A stretch of 64,000 nt of DNA from Sphingomicrobium astaxanthinifaciens (lineage in GTDB: Bacteria; Pseudomonadota; Alphaproteobacteria; Sphingomonadales; Sphingomonadaceae): positions 705,299 to 769,298 of the forward strand of contig NZ_JAKNYM010000001.1 of the NCBI RefSeq assembly GCF_022865105.1. Direction: 5' to 3'. This document shows positions 45,418 through 53,775 of this stretch, piece by piece; within the stretch, counting starts at the first letter, position 1; each line of letters begins with the position of its first letter. Position numbers and translations under genes: made by a program. The notes below the pieces were generated by a model that worked only from the letters and a program-made list of their open reading frames with translations, was not told the DNA's origin and searched no databases.

Positions 45418-48100
45418 CGGTGCGCGCGCCCTGTGCGACCGCGCGGCGGTCGCCGACCCGTGCCACCGCTTCCTCGAGCGGGACGCGCTCGACGCTCACG
45501 CCCTCGGGGAAGGCGGTCATCAGCCGTGACGGGCTGGCCGCCGAGAGGAGCACGAAATGGCCGCCGTCGCCCGCGCGCCGCACGAGCCGCCCGTAGGCCT
45601 GCGCGAGCTTGGCGCGCACCACCTGGTCGTCATAGGCCGTTCCCCCGCCCGCCAGCCGCCGCGCGCCGTGCAGCACGGTGGGGCGCGGCCAGGGAATGCG
45701 TTCCATCACCACCAGCCGCAGCGAATCACCGGGCACGTCGACCCCGTCGCGCAGCGCGTCGGTGCCGAGCAGGCTCGCCTTGGGGTCGTCGCGGAACATG
45801 TCGATCAGCGTGCCCGTGTCGATCGGGTCGACATGCTGGGCGAACAGCGGCAGCCCCGCGCGCGCCAGCCGGTCGGCGATCCGGGCATGGACGCTGCGCA
45901 GCCGCTTGATCGCGGTGAACAACCCGAGCGTGCCGCCCCCCGCCGCCTCGATCAGCCGGGCATAGGCGCCCGCCAGCGCGGGCAGGTTGTCGCGCCCGAG
46001 GTCGTTGACCACCAGCACCTGCGTCTGCCCCGCATAATCGAACGGGCTCGCCGCCTCGAAATGGCGGATCGGATGCTCGAGGTGCGCCGCGCCGGTGCGC
46101 GCCTCGGCCTCGTCCCAATCGCCCCCGGTCTTGAGCGTGGCCGAGGTCACGACCACCGCGTGCGAGGGTTCGATCACCGCCTTGGCGAGCGGGCGCGTGG
46201 GGTCGAGCCAGTGGCGGTGCATGCCGATGTCATAGTCACGCCCCTCGACGCGGTGGCAGGCGAGCCAGTCGACGAAATCGGGATCGGCGGGCCCGCCGAT
46301 CCGCGCCAGCATGGCGCTCCACCCCGCGACCTGCTCGCGCCGCCAGCCGAGCGAGTTGATCGCCCCCTCGACCCGCGCGCGCGCCTGGCTGTCAAGCCAG
46401 TCGGGGGCGTCCTCGAGCACCGCTTCGAGGCGCCGCGACAGCGCCGCCATCGGCTGCGCGAGCGCCTCCATCGCCTCGAGCGCGCTCGCCGCGGCCTCGA
46501 CCAGCGGGGGGTCGGGGTCGGCGAGCTCGGTCTCGAGCCCGTAGCCCGCGTCCTGCGCCTTGGCCCGCGCATAGGTCATCGCCCGGATCGCGGCGAAAAA
46601 CTTCTCGAGCGGCCCCCACGGGTCGCCCTCCTGCATGCGCCCGAGCCAGCCGTCCGAATTCAATGCCTGCGCGGCGGTGACGATCTGGGCGATCGCCTCG
46701 TTGCCCGCCTCGTCGTAGCTGGCAAGGTCCATCAACCGCGCCTGCAGCCCCCGCCGCCGCCCGCGGTGCTTGCCCTCGGGGCCGATGATCCAGCGCCGCA
46801 GTTCGATCGCCTCGCGCCCGGTGAGCGCGGCGGCGAAGGTCGAATCGGCGGCGTCGAACAGATGGTGTCCCTCGTCGAAGACGATCCGGCTCGGGCCGCC
46901 CTCGCGCCCGCGCGCGGCGCCGATCAGCACCAGCGCATGGTTGGCGATCACGAGGTCGGCCTCGCGCCCGGCGCGTTCGGCGCGCTCGATGAAGCATTTG
47001 CGGTAATGCGCGCAGCCCGCATAGACGCATTCGCCGCGCCGGTCGGTGAGCGCGGTGGCGCCGGCGCGGCGGAACAGGCTCGGCAGCCAGCCGGGCAAAT
47101 CGCCGCCGACCATGTCGCCATCCTTGGTATAGGCCGCCCAGCGCGCCACCAGTTGCGCCAGCACCGCCGCGCGCCCGGCAAAGCCGCCCTGCATCGCATC
47201 CTCGAGGTTGAGCAGGCAGCAATAATTCTCGCGCCCCTTGCGCACGACGATGCGGCGCTTGCGGCGTTCGGGGTCGGGCTCGATCCGCGCCCCCTCGGCA
47301 TCGAGCTGGCGTTGCAGCGCCTTGGTATAGGTCGACACCCACACCGTCCCGCCCGATTTCTCCGCCCACAGCGTCGAGGGCGCGAGATAGGCGAGCGTCT
47401 TGCCGATCCCGGTGCCCGCGTTGGCGAGCAGCAGATTGGGTTCGCGCTCGGCGCGGCGCGGGGCGAAGACGGGGGCGACGGCGGTGGCCATCGCGCGCTG
47501 CCCCTCGCGCCGCTCGGCGCCCTTGCCGGTAAAGGTATCGAGCCGCTTCAACGCCTCGTCCTCGTCGACATGCACGGTGCGCGGCGGGCTGACCCCCGCG
47601 CCTTCGTCCCATTCGGGCAGGCGGGTGAAGAGGCTGCGCTCCATCCTGCCAGGGGTCGGCAGCCGCGCCCCCGCGAGCGGCGCCCAGGGCCAACCGGCCC
47701 GCGCCAGCGCCCGGTTGACCGTCCACGCCCCCTCGCGCTCGGCCCAGTCGTCCGCCTGCATGGTTTCGAGCAACCGTTGCGCGATCGCGGGGAGGAGCAG
47801 CGCCGCGGCATCCTCCTCCTCGGGCGGGGCGAGCCCGACCGCGCGCGCCAGCCCCGACACGGTCGGCACGGCGAAGCGCGCGGGATGGACGAAGGCGAAC
47901 AGTTCGAGCAGGTCGAGCCCCGACAGGTCGGGGGTGCCGAGCCGCCCACCGATCATCGGCGCGTTGAGGAGCAGGTGCGGGCTCTCGGCGGCGCGCGCGA
48001 TCGCCTCCCCGCGACCGACCGAGCGCACCTCGCCCGCCGCGGCGATCCAGATGCCGGCATGGGTCGCGTGGAGCGCGGGGAGGTCGGGAACGAGGCTCAC
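45410..48100 (-). CDS. ATP-dependent DNA helicase, DinG/XPD-like
   Basis: A large SF2 helicase, about 896 residues. Walker A is NAGTGIGKTLAYLAP, the box ESxxxE-like DEGHH (VFDEGHHLF) marks the DinG/XPD group, and candidate Fe-S cysteines occur in CLLNLEDAM, GECVYAGCAHYRKC. C-terminal motifs are LFTAIKRLRS, GTDALRDGVDVPG and QAYGRLVRRAGD. The frame is open to 48316, but GTG 48100 begins VPDLPALHATHAGIW like homologues; ATG 48190 is an alternative. It is divergent from the deaminase gene and probably unwinds structured DNA during repair. Confidence 0.9.
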   Translation of the reverse strand: MSLVPDLPALHATHAGIWIAAAGEVRSVGRGEAIARAAESPHLLLNAPMIGGRLGTPDLSGLDLLELFAFVHPARFAVPTVSGLARAVGLAPPEEEDAAALLLPAIAQRLLETMQADDWAEREGAWTVNRALARAGWPWAPLAGARLPTPGRMERSLFTRLPEWDEGAGVSPPRTVHVDEDEALKRLDTFTGKGAERREGQRAMATAVAPVFAPRRAEREPNLLLANAGTGIGKTLAYLAPSTLWAEKSGGTVWVSTYTKALQRQLDAEGARIEPDPERRKRRIVVRKGRENYCCLLNLEDAMQGGFAGRAAVLAQLVARWAAYTKDGDMVGGDLPGWLPSLFRRAGATALTDRRGECVYAGCAHYRKCFIERAERAGREADLVIANHALVLIGAARGREGGPSRIVFDEGHHLFDAADSTFAAALTGREAIELRRWIIGPEGKHRGRRRGLQARLMDLASYDEAGNEAIAQIVTAAQALNSDGWLGRMQEGDPWGPLEKFFAAIRAMTYARAKAQDAGYGLETELADPDPPLVEAAASALEAMEALAQPMAALSRRLEAVLEDAPDWLDSQARARVEGAINSLGWRREQVAGWSAMLARIGGPADPDFVDWLACHRVEGRDYDIGMHRHWLDPTRPLAKAVIEPSHAVVVTSATLKTGGDWDEAEARTGAAHLEHPIRHFEAASPFDYAGQTQVLVVNDLGRDNLPALAGAYARLIEAAGGGTLGLFTAIKRLRSVHARIADRLARAGLPLFAQHVDPIDTGTLIDMFRDDPKASLLGTDALRDGVDVPGDSLRLVVMERIPWPRPTVLHGARRLAGGGTAYDDQVVRAKLAQAYGRLVRRAGDGGHFVLLSAASPSRLMTAFPEGVSVERVPLEEAVARVGDRRAVAQGARTDA

Positions 48101-48188
48101 TTGCCCCTGATGCCGCGAGGCGAACGAAAGGGCAACATGGCGGCGGCGCGATTGACCGCGGCGATCGCTTGCGCCAGCCTCGCGCGCC

Positions 48189-49211
48189 ATGACCCAGCCC
48201 CGCTTTTCCCCCGCCGAGCGCCGCGCGCTCATCGATGCGCTCCCCAAGGCCGAACTCCACCTCCATATCGAGGGTTCGCTCGAACCCGAGCTCCTGTTCG
48301 AGCTCGCCAAGCGCAACGGGGTGGAGATCCCCTACGACAGCGTCGAGGCGGTGCGCGCGGCCTATGACTTCTCCAACCTGCAGGATTTCCTCGACATCTA
48401 CTACCAGGGCATGAGCGTCCTGCGCACCGAGCGCGATTTCCACGACCTCACGCTGGCCTATCTCGAGCGCGTCCACGCCGACGGGGTGGTGCATGCCGAG
48501 ATCTTCTTCGACCCGCAGGGGCACACCGAGCGCGGGATCGCCTTCGACACGGTGATGAAGGGGATCACCAGCGGGCTCGACGAGGGCCAACGGCGGCTGG
48601 GCATCAGTCACCGGTTGATCATGTGCTTCCTGCGCCATCTCGACGAGGAAAGCGCGTTCGCCACGCTCGAACAGGCGCGTCCGTGGCTCGATCGCCTCGA
48701 CGGCGTCGGGCTCGACAGTTCGGAGGTCGGCCATCCGCCCTCCAAGTTCGAGCGCGTCTTCGCCGAGGCGCGCGCGATGGGGCTGTTTCCCACAGCGCAC
48801 GCGGGCGAGGAAGGCCCCCCCGCCTATGTCCGCGAGGCGCTAGACCTGCTTGGGGTCAAGCGGCTCGACCATGGCAACCGCGCGCTCGAAGATGCGGCGC
48901 TGACCGAGCGGATCGCGCGCGAGGGGCTGGTGCTCACCGTCTGCCCCTTCTCCAACCTCAAGCTGTGCGTGATCGACGACATCGCCGACAGCCCGCTCAA
49001 GACGATGCTCGACAAGGGGCTCAAGGCCACCGTCAACAGCGACGACCCGGCCTATTTCGGCGGCTATATCGCCGACAATTACCATGCCGTGGCCGACGCG
49101 CTCGACCTCTCGCGCGAGGAGATCCTGCAGCTCGGGCGCAACGCCATCGAGGGCTCGCTGCTCGCGCCCGCCGAACGCGCGCGGCACCTCGCCGCGATCG
49201 ACGCCCTGTGA
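48189..49211 (+). CDS. add: Adenosine deaminase family protein, probably adenine deaminase (ADE type)
   Basis: A 340-residue amidohydrolase. Zinc ligands are His24 and His26 (LHLHIEG), the His in PTAHAGEE, and the Asp in VNSDDPAYFGGY; the base is the Glu in HAGEEGPP. The SDDPAYFGGY ending and the HAGEEG context match the Aah1-like adenine deaminase branch better than classic adenosine deaminase, which usually reads NTDDP. The downstream phosphoribosyltransferase fits adenine to hypoxanthine to IMP salvage. Substrate assignment is inference. Confidence 0.9.
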   Translation: MTQPRFSPAERRALIDALPKAELHLHIEGSLEPELLFELAKRNGVEIPYDSVEAVRAAYDFSNLQDFLDIYYQGMSVLRTERDFHDLTLAYLERVHADGVVHAEIFFDPQGHTERGIAFDTVMKGITSGLDEGQRRLGISHRLIMCFLRHLDEESAFATLEQARPWLDRLDGVGLDSSEVGHPPSKFERVFAEARAMGLFPTAHAGEEGPPAYVREALDLLGVKRLDHGNRALEDAALTERIAREGLVLTVCPFSNLKLCVIDDIADSPLKTMLDKGLKATVNSDDPAYFGGYIADNYHAVADALDLSREEILQLGRNAIEGSLLAPAERARHLAAIDAL

Positions 49212-49221
49212 GGGACGGGTC

Positions 49222-49779
49222 ATGACCGACAAGATCTGGATCAACGCCGACCAGCTGCTCGCCGACAGCTTCAAGCTGGCGCGCGCGATCCTCGACAGCG
49301 ACTTTCGCCCGACCCACCTCGTGGGGATCTGGCGCGGCGGCGCCCCGGTCGGGATCGCGGTGCAGGAACTGCTCGCCTTCCACGGGCACGAGGTCGACCA
49401 TATCGCGATCCGCACCTCGTCTTATTCGGGGATCGACCAGCAGGACCGCGAGGTGCGCGTCTTCGCGCTGGGCTATCTCATTGACAACCTCGACCCCGAG
49501 CACCGCCTGCTGGTAATCGACGACGTGTTCGACAGCGGTCGCTCGATCGAGGCCTTCCTCGCCGAACTGAAGGCGCGGTGCCGCCACAACATGCCGCGCG
49601 AGACGCGGATCGCGACGGTCTATTACAAGCCGCGGCGCAACCAGACCGCGCTGGTGCCCGACTTCTATGTCCACGAATGCGACGACTGGCTCGTCTTCCC
49701 GCACGAGATCTGCGGGCTGAGCGAGGAGGAGATCGCCGCCCACAAGCCGCAGGCGGCGACCATCCTCGGGCGCGACTAG
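49222..49779 (+). CDS. Purine phosphoribosyltransferase (hypoxanthine/xanthine type)
   Basis: A 185-residue type I phosphoribosyltransferase. The PRPP loop is LLVIDDVFDSGRSIEAF near residues 96-112. The GIWRGGAPVG loop and the C-terminal FYVHECDDWLVFPHE are typical of xanthine/hypoxanthine enzymes, in which the WLVFPHE part contacts the base. It follows the deaminase after 10 bases, so the two probably recycle adenine to IMP. Its last 4 bases overlap the stop of the opposite-strand membrane protein (CTAG). Confidence 0.88.
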   Translation: MTDKIWINADQLLADSFKLARAILDSDFRPTHLVGIWRGGAPVGIAVQELLAFHGHEVDHIAIRTSSYSGIDQQDREVRVFALGYLIDNLDPEHRLLVIDDVFDSGRSIEAFLAELKARCRHNMPRETRIATVYYKPRRNQTALVPDFYVHECDDWLVFPHEICGLSEEEIAAHKPQAATILGRD

Positions 49780-49994
49780 GCTTCCTCGGTCACCGTGGTG
49801 GTGGTGCGGGTGACCTCGCCGTCGGCCGCGCTCGGGCGCTTGGTGTTGGTCACCGTGCTCATCAGCGCGATGCCGACCAGCACCAGCGCGCCGATGCCGA
49901 CCCACAGCGAGGGGACCCCCAGCATGATGGCCCCATAGGCGAGCCCGGCGATCACGAGGAGGAAACCGAGGAAATAGACCATCGAACTGTTCAT
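49776..49994 (-). CDS. Small two-helix membrane protein
   Basis: A 72-residue protein with two hydrophobic helices (about residues 5-25 and 28-47) and a Thr-rich acidic tail (TRTTTTVTEEA). The family is not recognised. ATG 49994 has an AAGG site; ATG 49982 is an alternative. It is convergent with the phosphoribosyltransferase and its upstream region faces lysK. Confidence 0.7.
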   Translation of the reverse strand: MNSSMVYFLGFLLVIAGLAYGAIMLGVPSLWVGIGALVLVGIALMSTVTNTKRPSAADGEVTRTTTTVTEEA

Positions 49995-50095
49995 CGTCCG
50001 AACCTTTCTCCATTGGAGATCAGGAGACGCGCGTCGCGGCGTACGGTTCCCCAAGTGGTTGATGCGACGCACAAATGGCGATAACCGCCTCAGCC

Positions 50096-51694
50096 ATGAC
50101 CGATCCCCAGACGCTTGCCGCCGCCGCCCGCAATTCCAAGGCCTGGCCCTTCGAGGAAGCCAAGCGCCTCGCCAAACGCTTCGCCGACGGCGACCCCGGG
50201 CGCCCGGTGGTGTTCGAGACCGGCTACGGCCCCTCGGGGCTGCCGCATATCGGCACCTTCACCGAGGTGCTGCGCACCACCATGGTGCGCCGCGCCTTCG
50301 AGGCGCTGATGGGCTGGCGGCCCGAGGACGGGAAGACCCGGCTGATCGCCTTTTCCGACGACATGGACGGGCTGAGGAAGGTCCCCGATAACGTCCCCAA
50401 TCCCGAGCTGCTCGCCGACAATCTGGGCAAGCCGCTCAGCCGCATCCCCAATCCGTTCGACAGCGAGCATGACAGCTTCGCCGCGCACAACAACGCGCTG
50501 TTGCAGCGCTTCCTCGACCGATATGGCTTCGACTACGAATTCGCCGCCGCGAGCGACAAATATAATTCGGGCGCCTTCGACGAGGCGCTGCGCACCGTGC
50601 TCCGGCGCAACCAGGCGATCCTCGACATCATGCTGCCGACGCTGCGCGAGGAGCGCCGCGCCACCTATTCGCCCATCCTTCCCATCTCGCCGGCGACGGG
50701 CCGCGTGCTGCAGGTGCCGGTCGAGATCCTCGATGCCGACAGCGGCATGATCGCCTTCACCGACGAGGACGGCAGCCGCGTCGAGCAGTCGGCGCTGGGC
50801 GGCCGGTCCAAGTGCCAGTGGAAGGTCGACTGGGCGATGCGCTGGGTCGCGCTCGGGGTCGATTACGAGATGTACGGCAAGGACCTCACCGACAGCGGCG
50901 TCCAGTCGGGGCGCATCGCCAAGGTGCTCGGTGGCCGCAAGCCCGAGGGGCTCATCTACGAGATGTTCCTCGACGAGAAGGGCGAGAAGATCTCCAAGTC
51001 GAAGGGCAACGGGCTGTCGATCGAGGACTGGCTGACCTACGGCAGCGAGGAGAGCCTCGCCTTCTACATCTACCGCGAGCCGCGCAAGGCGAAGAACCTC
51101 CACCTCGGGCTGGTCCCGCGCGCGGTCGACGAATATTGGCAGTTCCGCGGCAATTACCCCGAACAGCCGCTCGACAAGAAGCTGGGCAACCCGGTGCACC
51201 ACATCCACAATGGCGCGGTGCCCGACAAGGCGCTGCCGCTGACCTACGGGCTGCTCCTCAACCTCGTCAGCCTGCCCGGGCTGCAGGACAAGGCGGTGGC
51301 GTGGAAATTCGTCAACCGCTACGCCCCCGGCGCCACCCCCGAGAGCGATCCCGAACTCGACCGTCTCATCGGCCTCGCGGTCAACTATGCCCGCGACTTC
51401 GTCGTGCCGGGGCTGCAGCGCCGCGCGCCCGTCGGTCACGAGGTCGACGCGCTGCGCAAGCTCGACGAGCAGCTCGCCGCGCTCGATCCGGGCACCCCCG
51501 CCGAGGACATCCAGAACATCGTCTTCGAGGTCGGCAAGGCCTTCCCCTTCGAGAGCCTGCGCCACTGGTTCCAGGCGCTCTACGAGACGCTGCTCGGTTC
51601 GCCGCAGGGGCCGCGGATGGGGAGCTTCATCGCGCTCTACGGGATCGCGGAGACCCGCAAGCTCATCGCCGAGGCGCTCGCCGCCGCGGCATGA
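50096..51694 (+). CDS. lysK: Lysyl-tRNA synthetase, class I (LysK)
   Basis: A 532-residue class I aminoacyl-tRNA synthetase, the archaeal-type lysine enzyme also found in alphaproteobacteria in place of class II LysS. The nucleotide-binding motif is GLPHIGTFTE near residue 51, and the KMSKS-type loop is EKISKSKGNG near 299. The chosen ATG gives MTDPQTLAAAARNSK; an upstream ATG adds only seven residues. Its TGA merges with the A5 run of a hairpin terminator used by the opposite strand. Confidence 0.95.
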   Translation: MTDPQTLAAAARNSKAWPFEEAKRLAKRFADGDPGRPVVFETGYGPSGLPHIGTFTEVLRTTMVRRAFEALMGWRPEDGKTRLIAFSDDMDGLRKVPDNVPNPELLADNLGKPLSRIPNPFDSEHDSFAAHNNALLQRFLDRYGFDYEFAAASDKYNSGAFDEALRTVLRRNQAILDIMLPTLREERRATYSPILPISPATGRVLQVPVEILDADSGMIAFTDEDGSRVEQSALGGRSKCQWKVDWAMRWVALGVDYEMYGKDLTDSGVQSGRIAKVLGGRKPEGLIYEMFLDEKGEKISKSKGNGLSIEDWLTYGSEESLAFYIYREPRKAKNLHLGLVPRAVDEYWQFRGNYPEQPLDKKLGNPVHHIHNGAVPDKALPLTYGLLLNLVSLPGLQDKAVAWKFVNRYAPGATPESDPELDRLIGLAVNYARDFVVPGLQRRAPVGHEVDALRKLDEQLAALDPGTPAEDIQNIVFEVGKAFPFESLRHWFQALYETLLGSPQGPRMGSFIALYGIAETRKLIAEALAAAA

Positions 51695-51722
51695 AAAAGG
51701 GCCCGCTCGGTCGAGCGGGCCC
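51694..51722 (-). terminator. Intrinsic terminator of the small disordered-protein gene, touching the lysK stop
   Basis: A perfect 10-base stem (51699-51708 with 51713-51722, loop GGTC) is followed on the minus strand by TTTTT at 51698-51694. The complementary AAAAA begins within the lysK stop codon. On the plus strand no T run follows, so it terminates mainly the minus-strand gene. Confidence 0.85.
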
Positions 51723-51748
51723 GATGATCGCGCGCCGTGTCGGCGGCG

Positions 51749-51976
51749 CTATTCCTCTTCGTCGGCGCGTTGCACCGGGTCGCTCGGCTGCCGGCCGCCC
51801 GACTGCTCGACGTCGGGCGCGCCGCGCGCCTTCTCGGCATGGTCGTAGGCCCCGATCGGGTTGGCGGCGTCCCCCTTCTGGCTGTCGGGGCGGTTGACCT
51901 GGTCCTGCGGTCCGGTCGAGGCGATCGAGGGACCGCCGTTGTTGCCCTGCGCGGGGTTGCTGTTCACATCGGCCAT
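51749..51976 (-). CDS. Small intrinsically disordered protein
   Basis: A 75-residue, very polar, Gly/Pro/Asp/Asn/Gln-rich protein without hydrophobic core, signal or cysteines (ADVNSNPAQGNNGGPS, EKARGAPDVEQSGGRQ). Such composition fits a stress-type hydrophilin, but I do not recognise a family. Strong AGGAGG before the ATG and a perfect terminator after it mark it as a real, probably well-expressed single gene. Confidence 0.8.
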   Translation of the reverse strand: MADVNSNPAQGNNGGPSIASTGPQDQVNRPDSQKGDAANPIGAYDHAEKARGAPDVEQSGGRQPSDPVQRADEEE

Positions 51977-52048
51977 GGGAAAATCCTCCTTGCTTTGCCC
52001 CACCAAAGCATGGCCGGCGAGTCGCGTTCCCCCGCCCCCGGCACGCCA

Positions 52049-52077
52049 AGGGCGCCCCCGTGCGACGAGGGCGCCCT
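52049..52077 (-). terminator. Hairpin downstream of the RcnB-like gene
   Basis: AGGGCGCCC (52049-52057) and GGGCGCCCT (52069-52077) pair perfectly. It lies 34 bases past the stop of the RcnB-like gene. The T run after it on the minus strand is only two bases, so termination is probable but not certain. Confidence 0.5.
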
Positions 52078-52110
52078 CCTTGCGGTGACGACCGGTGCGT
52101 GACTGACGCG

Positions 52111-53142
52111 CTACCAGAAGAAGTCGTAGATCACGTCGACCACTTCGCCCGAGTAGATGTCGACGAGCAGCGCATCGTCATAATAGCGCACCCAGCGATA
52201 GGGCCCGTAGACGGGGGGCAGGCGGTAGCGCCACGGATCGCTGATCCAGTAGCGGCTCGCATAGAAAGCGGGGCGCAGCCGGTAGCCGACCGCATAGCGG
52301 TGATAGCGCCAGCCGAACGGGTCGTAATAGAAGCCGAGCCGGAAGGTCGAGCGGTTGCGATCGCGATAGCGGCGCCAGTCGTAGCGGCGGTCGCCGCGCC
52401 AGTGGTGGCGGTGCCAGCGGCGATAGTCGCGCCCGTCGTAGCGGACATAGCGATCGGCATCGCGCCGCGCCTCGCGCGCGCGGCGCTCGCGCCCGTCACG
52501 ATAGCGGTCCTGGCCATCACGATAGCGCTCGCGCGAATGCGCGCTGCGGTTGTCGACGCGGTCGAGCCGGTCGTCGAGGCGCCGCTCGATCCGCTGCGCG
52601 CGATCGAGGTTGCGATCGCTGCGGCGTTCGGCCGCGCGGGCACGGTCGAGGTTGCGATCGGCGCGGCGCTCGGCCCGGCGATCGGCGCGGCGCTCGGCCC
52701 GGCGATCGGCGCGGCGCCCCTCCTCGGCGCGGCGGTCGGTGCGGCGCTCGACCCGCTGCGCGCGCTCGAGCCGGCGGTCGGCGGCGCGTTCGCGCGTCTC
52801 GGCCCGCTCGACCCGTCGCGCCGCGCGCTCGAGCGCCCGGTTGGCACGCTCGTTGTCGAAGCGCCGTTCGTTGTGCTGGCGCGCGCCGGGACGGCGGCCG
52901 ATGTCCTCGCGCGTTGCCGCGCGGGGTTCCGATCGCGCCTCGCGGCGCGCTTCCTGGCGGCGTTCGCGCTGGGCCCGCTGCATCTTCTGGCGGGCCTCGC
53001 GGCGGTCCTCGCGGCTCAGTTCGGGTTGCGCCTCGGTGCCGGCGCCGAGCGCGGCGGCGCCATGGGCACCCGTGCCGCTCGCCTGCGCGGCGGTCGGCAC
53101 TGCGAGCACCATGGCGATCGTCAAGGTCAAAGCGGTGCGCAT
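52111..53142 (-). CDS. RcnB family protein with long Arg-rich repeat region
   Basis: A 343-residue periplasmic protein: signal peptide (MRTALTLTIAMVLAVPTAAQA), then about 190 residues that are mainly Arg, Ala, Glu and Asp in RRADRRAE-like repeats, and a C-terminal RcnB-type region (FRLGFYYDPFGWRYHRYAVG to VRYYDDALLVDIYSGEVVDVIYDFFW; markers YYDDALLVDIYSGEVVDVIYD). RcnB in E. coli affects Ni/Co homeostasis. The Arg-rich part is partly built from 24-base tandem repeats. It starts 12 bases after the [2Fe-2S] gene. Confidence 0.88.
   Translation of the reverse strand: MRTALTLTIAMVLAVPTAAQASGTGAHGAAALGAGTEAQPELSREDRREARQKMQRAQRERRQEARREARSEPRAATREDIGRRPGARQHNERRFDNERANRALERAARRVERAETRERAADRRLERAQRVERRTDRRAEEGRRADRRAERRADRRAERRADRNLDRARAAERRSDRNLDRAQRIERRLDDRLDRVDNRSAHSRERYRDGQDRYRDGRERRAREARRDADRYVRYDGRDYRRWHRHHWRGDRRYDWRRYRDRNRSTFRLGFYYDPFGWRYHRYAVGYRLRPAFYASRYWISDPWRYRLPPVYGPYRWVRYYDDALLVDIYSGEVVDVIYDFFW
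52654..52701 (-). repeat. 24-base tandem repeat in the RcnB-like gene
   Basis: Two identical 24-base units (52654-52677 and 52678-52701) are followed by a partial third. They encode an eight-residue Arg/Ala/Asp/Glu unit. Degenerate versions extend on both sides. Confidence 0.85.
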
Positions 53143-53154
53143 GGGACGCTCCTC

Positions 53155-53694
53155 TCAGTCGTTACGGTTACTTTCCATTTCCGTATCCGCGCTAACGCGT
53201 GACCCTAAGCTGAACGCGCTCGTAGGGCGGGCTTCATCGGGCGTCGCGGCCGCGCGCAGCGCCGCGGCGGCGGCCCTCGCCGCGCGCAGGATCCGCGGCC
53301 CCGCGCCGCAGGCGCACCGGTTGGGGAGCATCGCCAGTTCCTCCTCGCTGGGCGCCGTGTTCACCTGCAACAGCCCGGCGAGCGCGACGAGGAAGCCGGG
53401 ATCGCAAAAGCCGCACATGCTGGGCTGTTCGGCGCGCCACGCCGCGAACAGCGGGTGGCTCGGCGGCAGCCCCTCGATCGTGGTCACCACCGCCCCCTCG
53501 GCGCGCGCGATGCTCAGCGCGCAGGCGCGCACCGCCACCCCGTCGACGAGCACGGTGCAGGCGTGGCAGCCGCCGTCGTCGCACCCGCGCTTGGTCCCGG
53601 TCAGGTTGGCGGCCTCGCGCAGCGCCTCGAGCAGCGGGGTGGCCGGATCGAGCGAAAAGGCCATCGGCTGGCCATTGACGGTCATTTGGGTCAT
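53155..53694 (-). CDS. Orphan (2Fe-2S)-binding protein, isoquinoline/aldehyde oxidoreductase small-subunit type
   Basis: A 179-residue protein with both [2Fe-2S] clusters of the xanthine-dehydrogenase-family small subunit: C-x4-C-x2-C-x11-C in RGCDDGGCHACTVLVDG, and CGFC plus CAC in the helical second domain. In known enzymes it passes electrons from a molybdenum subunit. No large subunit is in the window; its neighbours are the RcnB-like gene 12 bases downstream and a divergent hydrolase. The C-terminal 30 residues after the second cluster are unlike the family. Confidence 0.87.
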   Translation of the reverse strand: MTQMTVNGQPMAFSLDPATPLLEALREAANLTGTKRGCDDGGCHACTVLVDGVAVRACALSIARAEGAVVTTIEGLPPSHPLFAAWRAEQPSMCGFCDPGFLVALAGLLQVNTAPSEEELAMLPNRCACGAGPRILRAARAAAAALRAAATPDEARPTSAFSLGSRVSADTEMESNRND

Positions 53695-53775
53695 GAACCG
53701 ACCCTAGGTCCTCGGCGCGGGGTGACAAGCACTGGCGTGATGCCCATGCTGCGCGGACCAGCGAGGGGGAAGACG

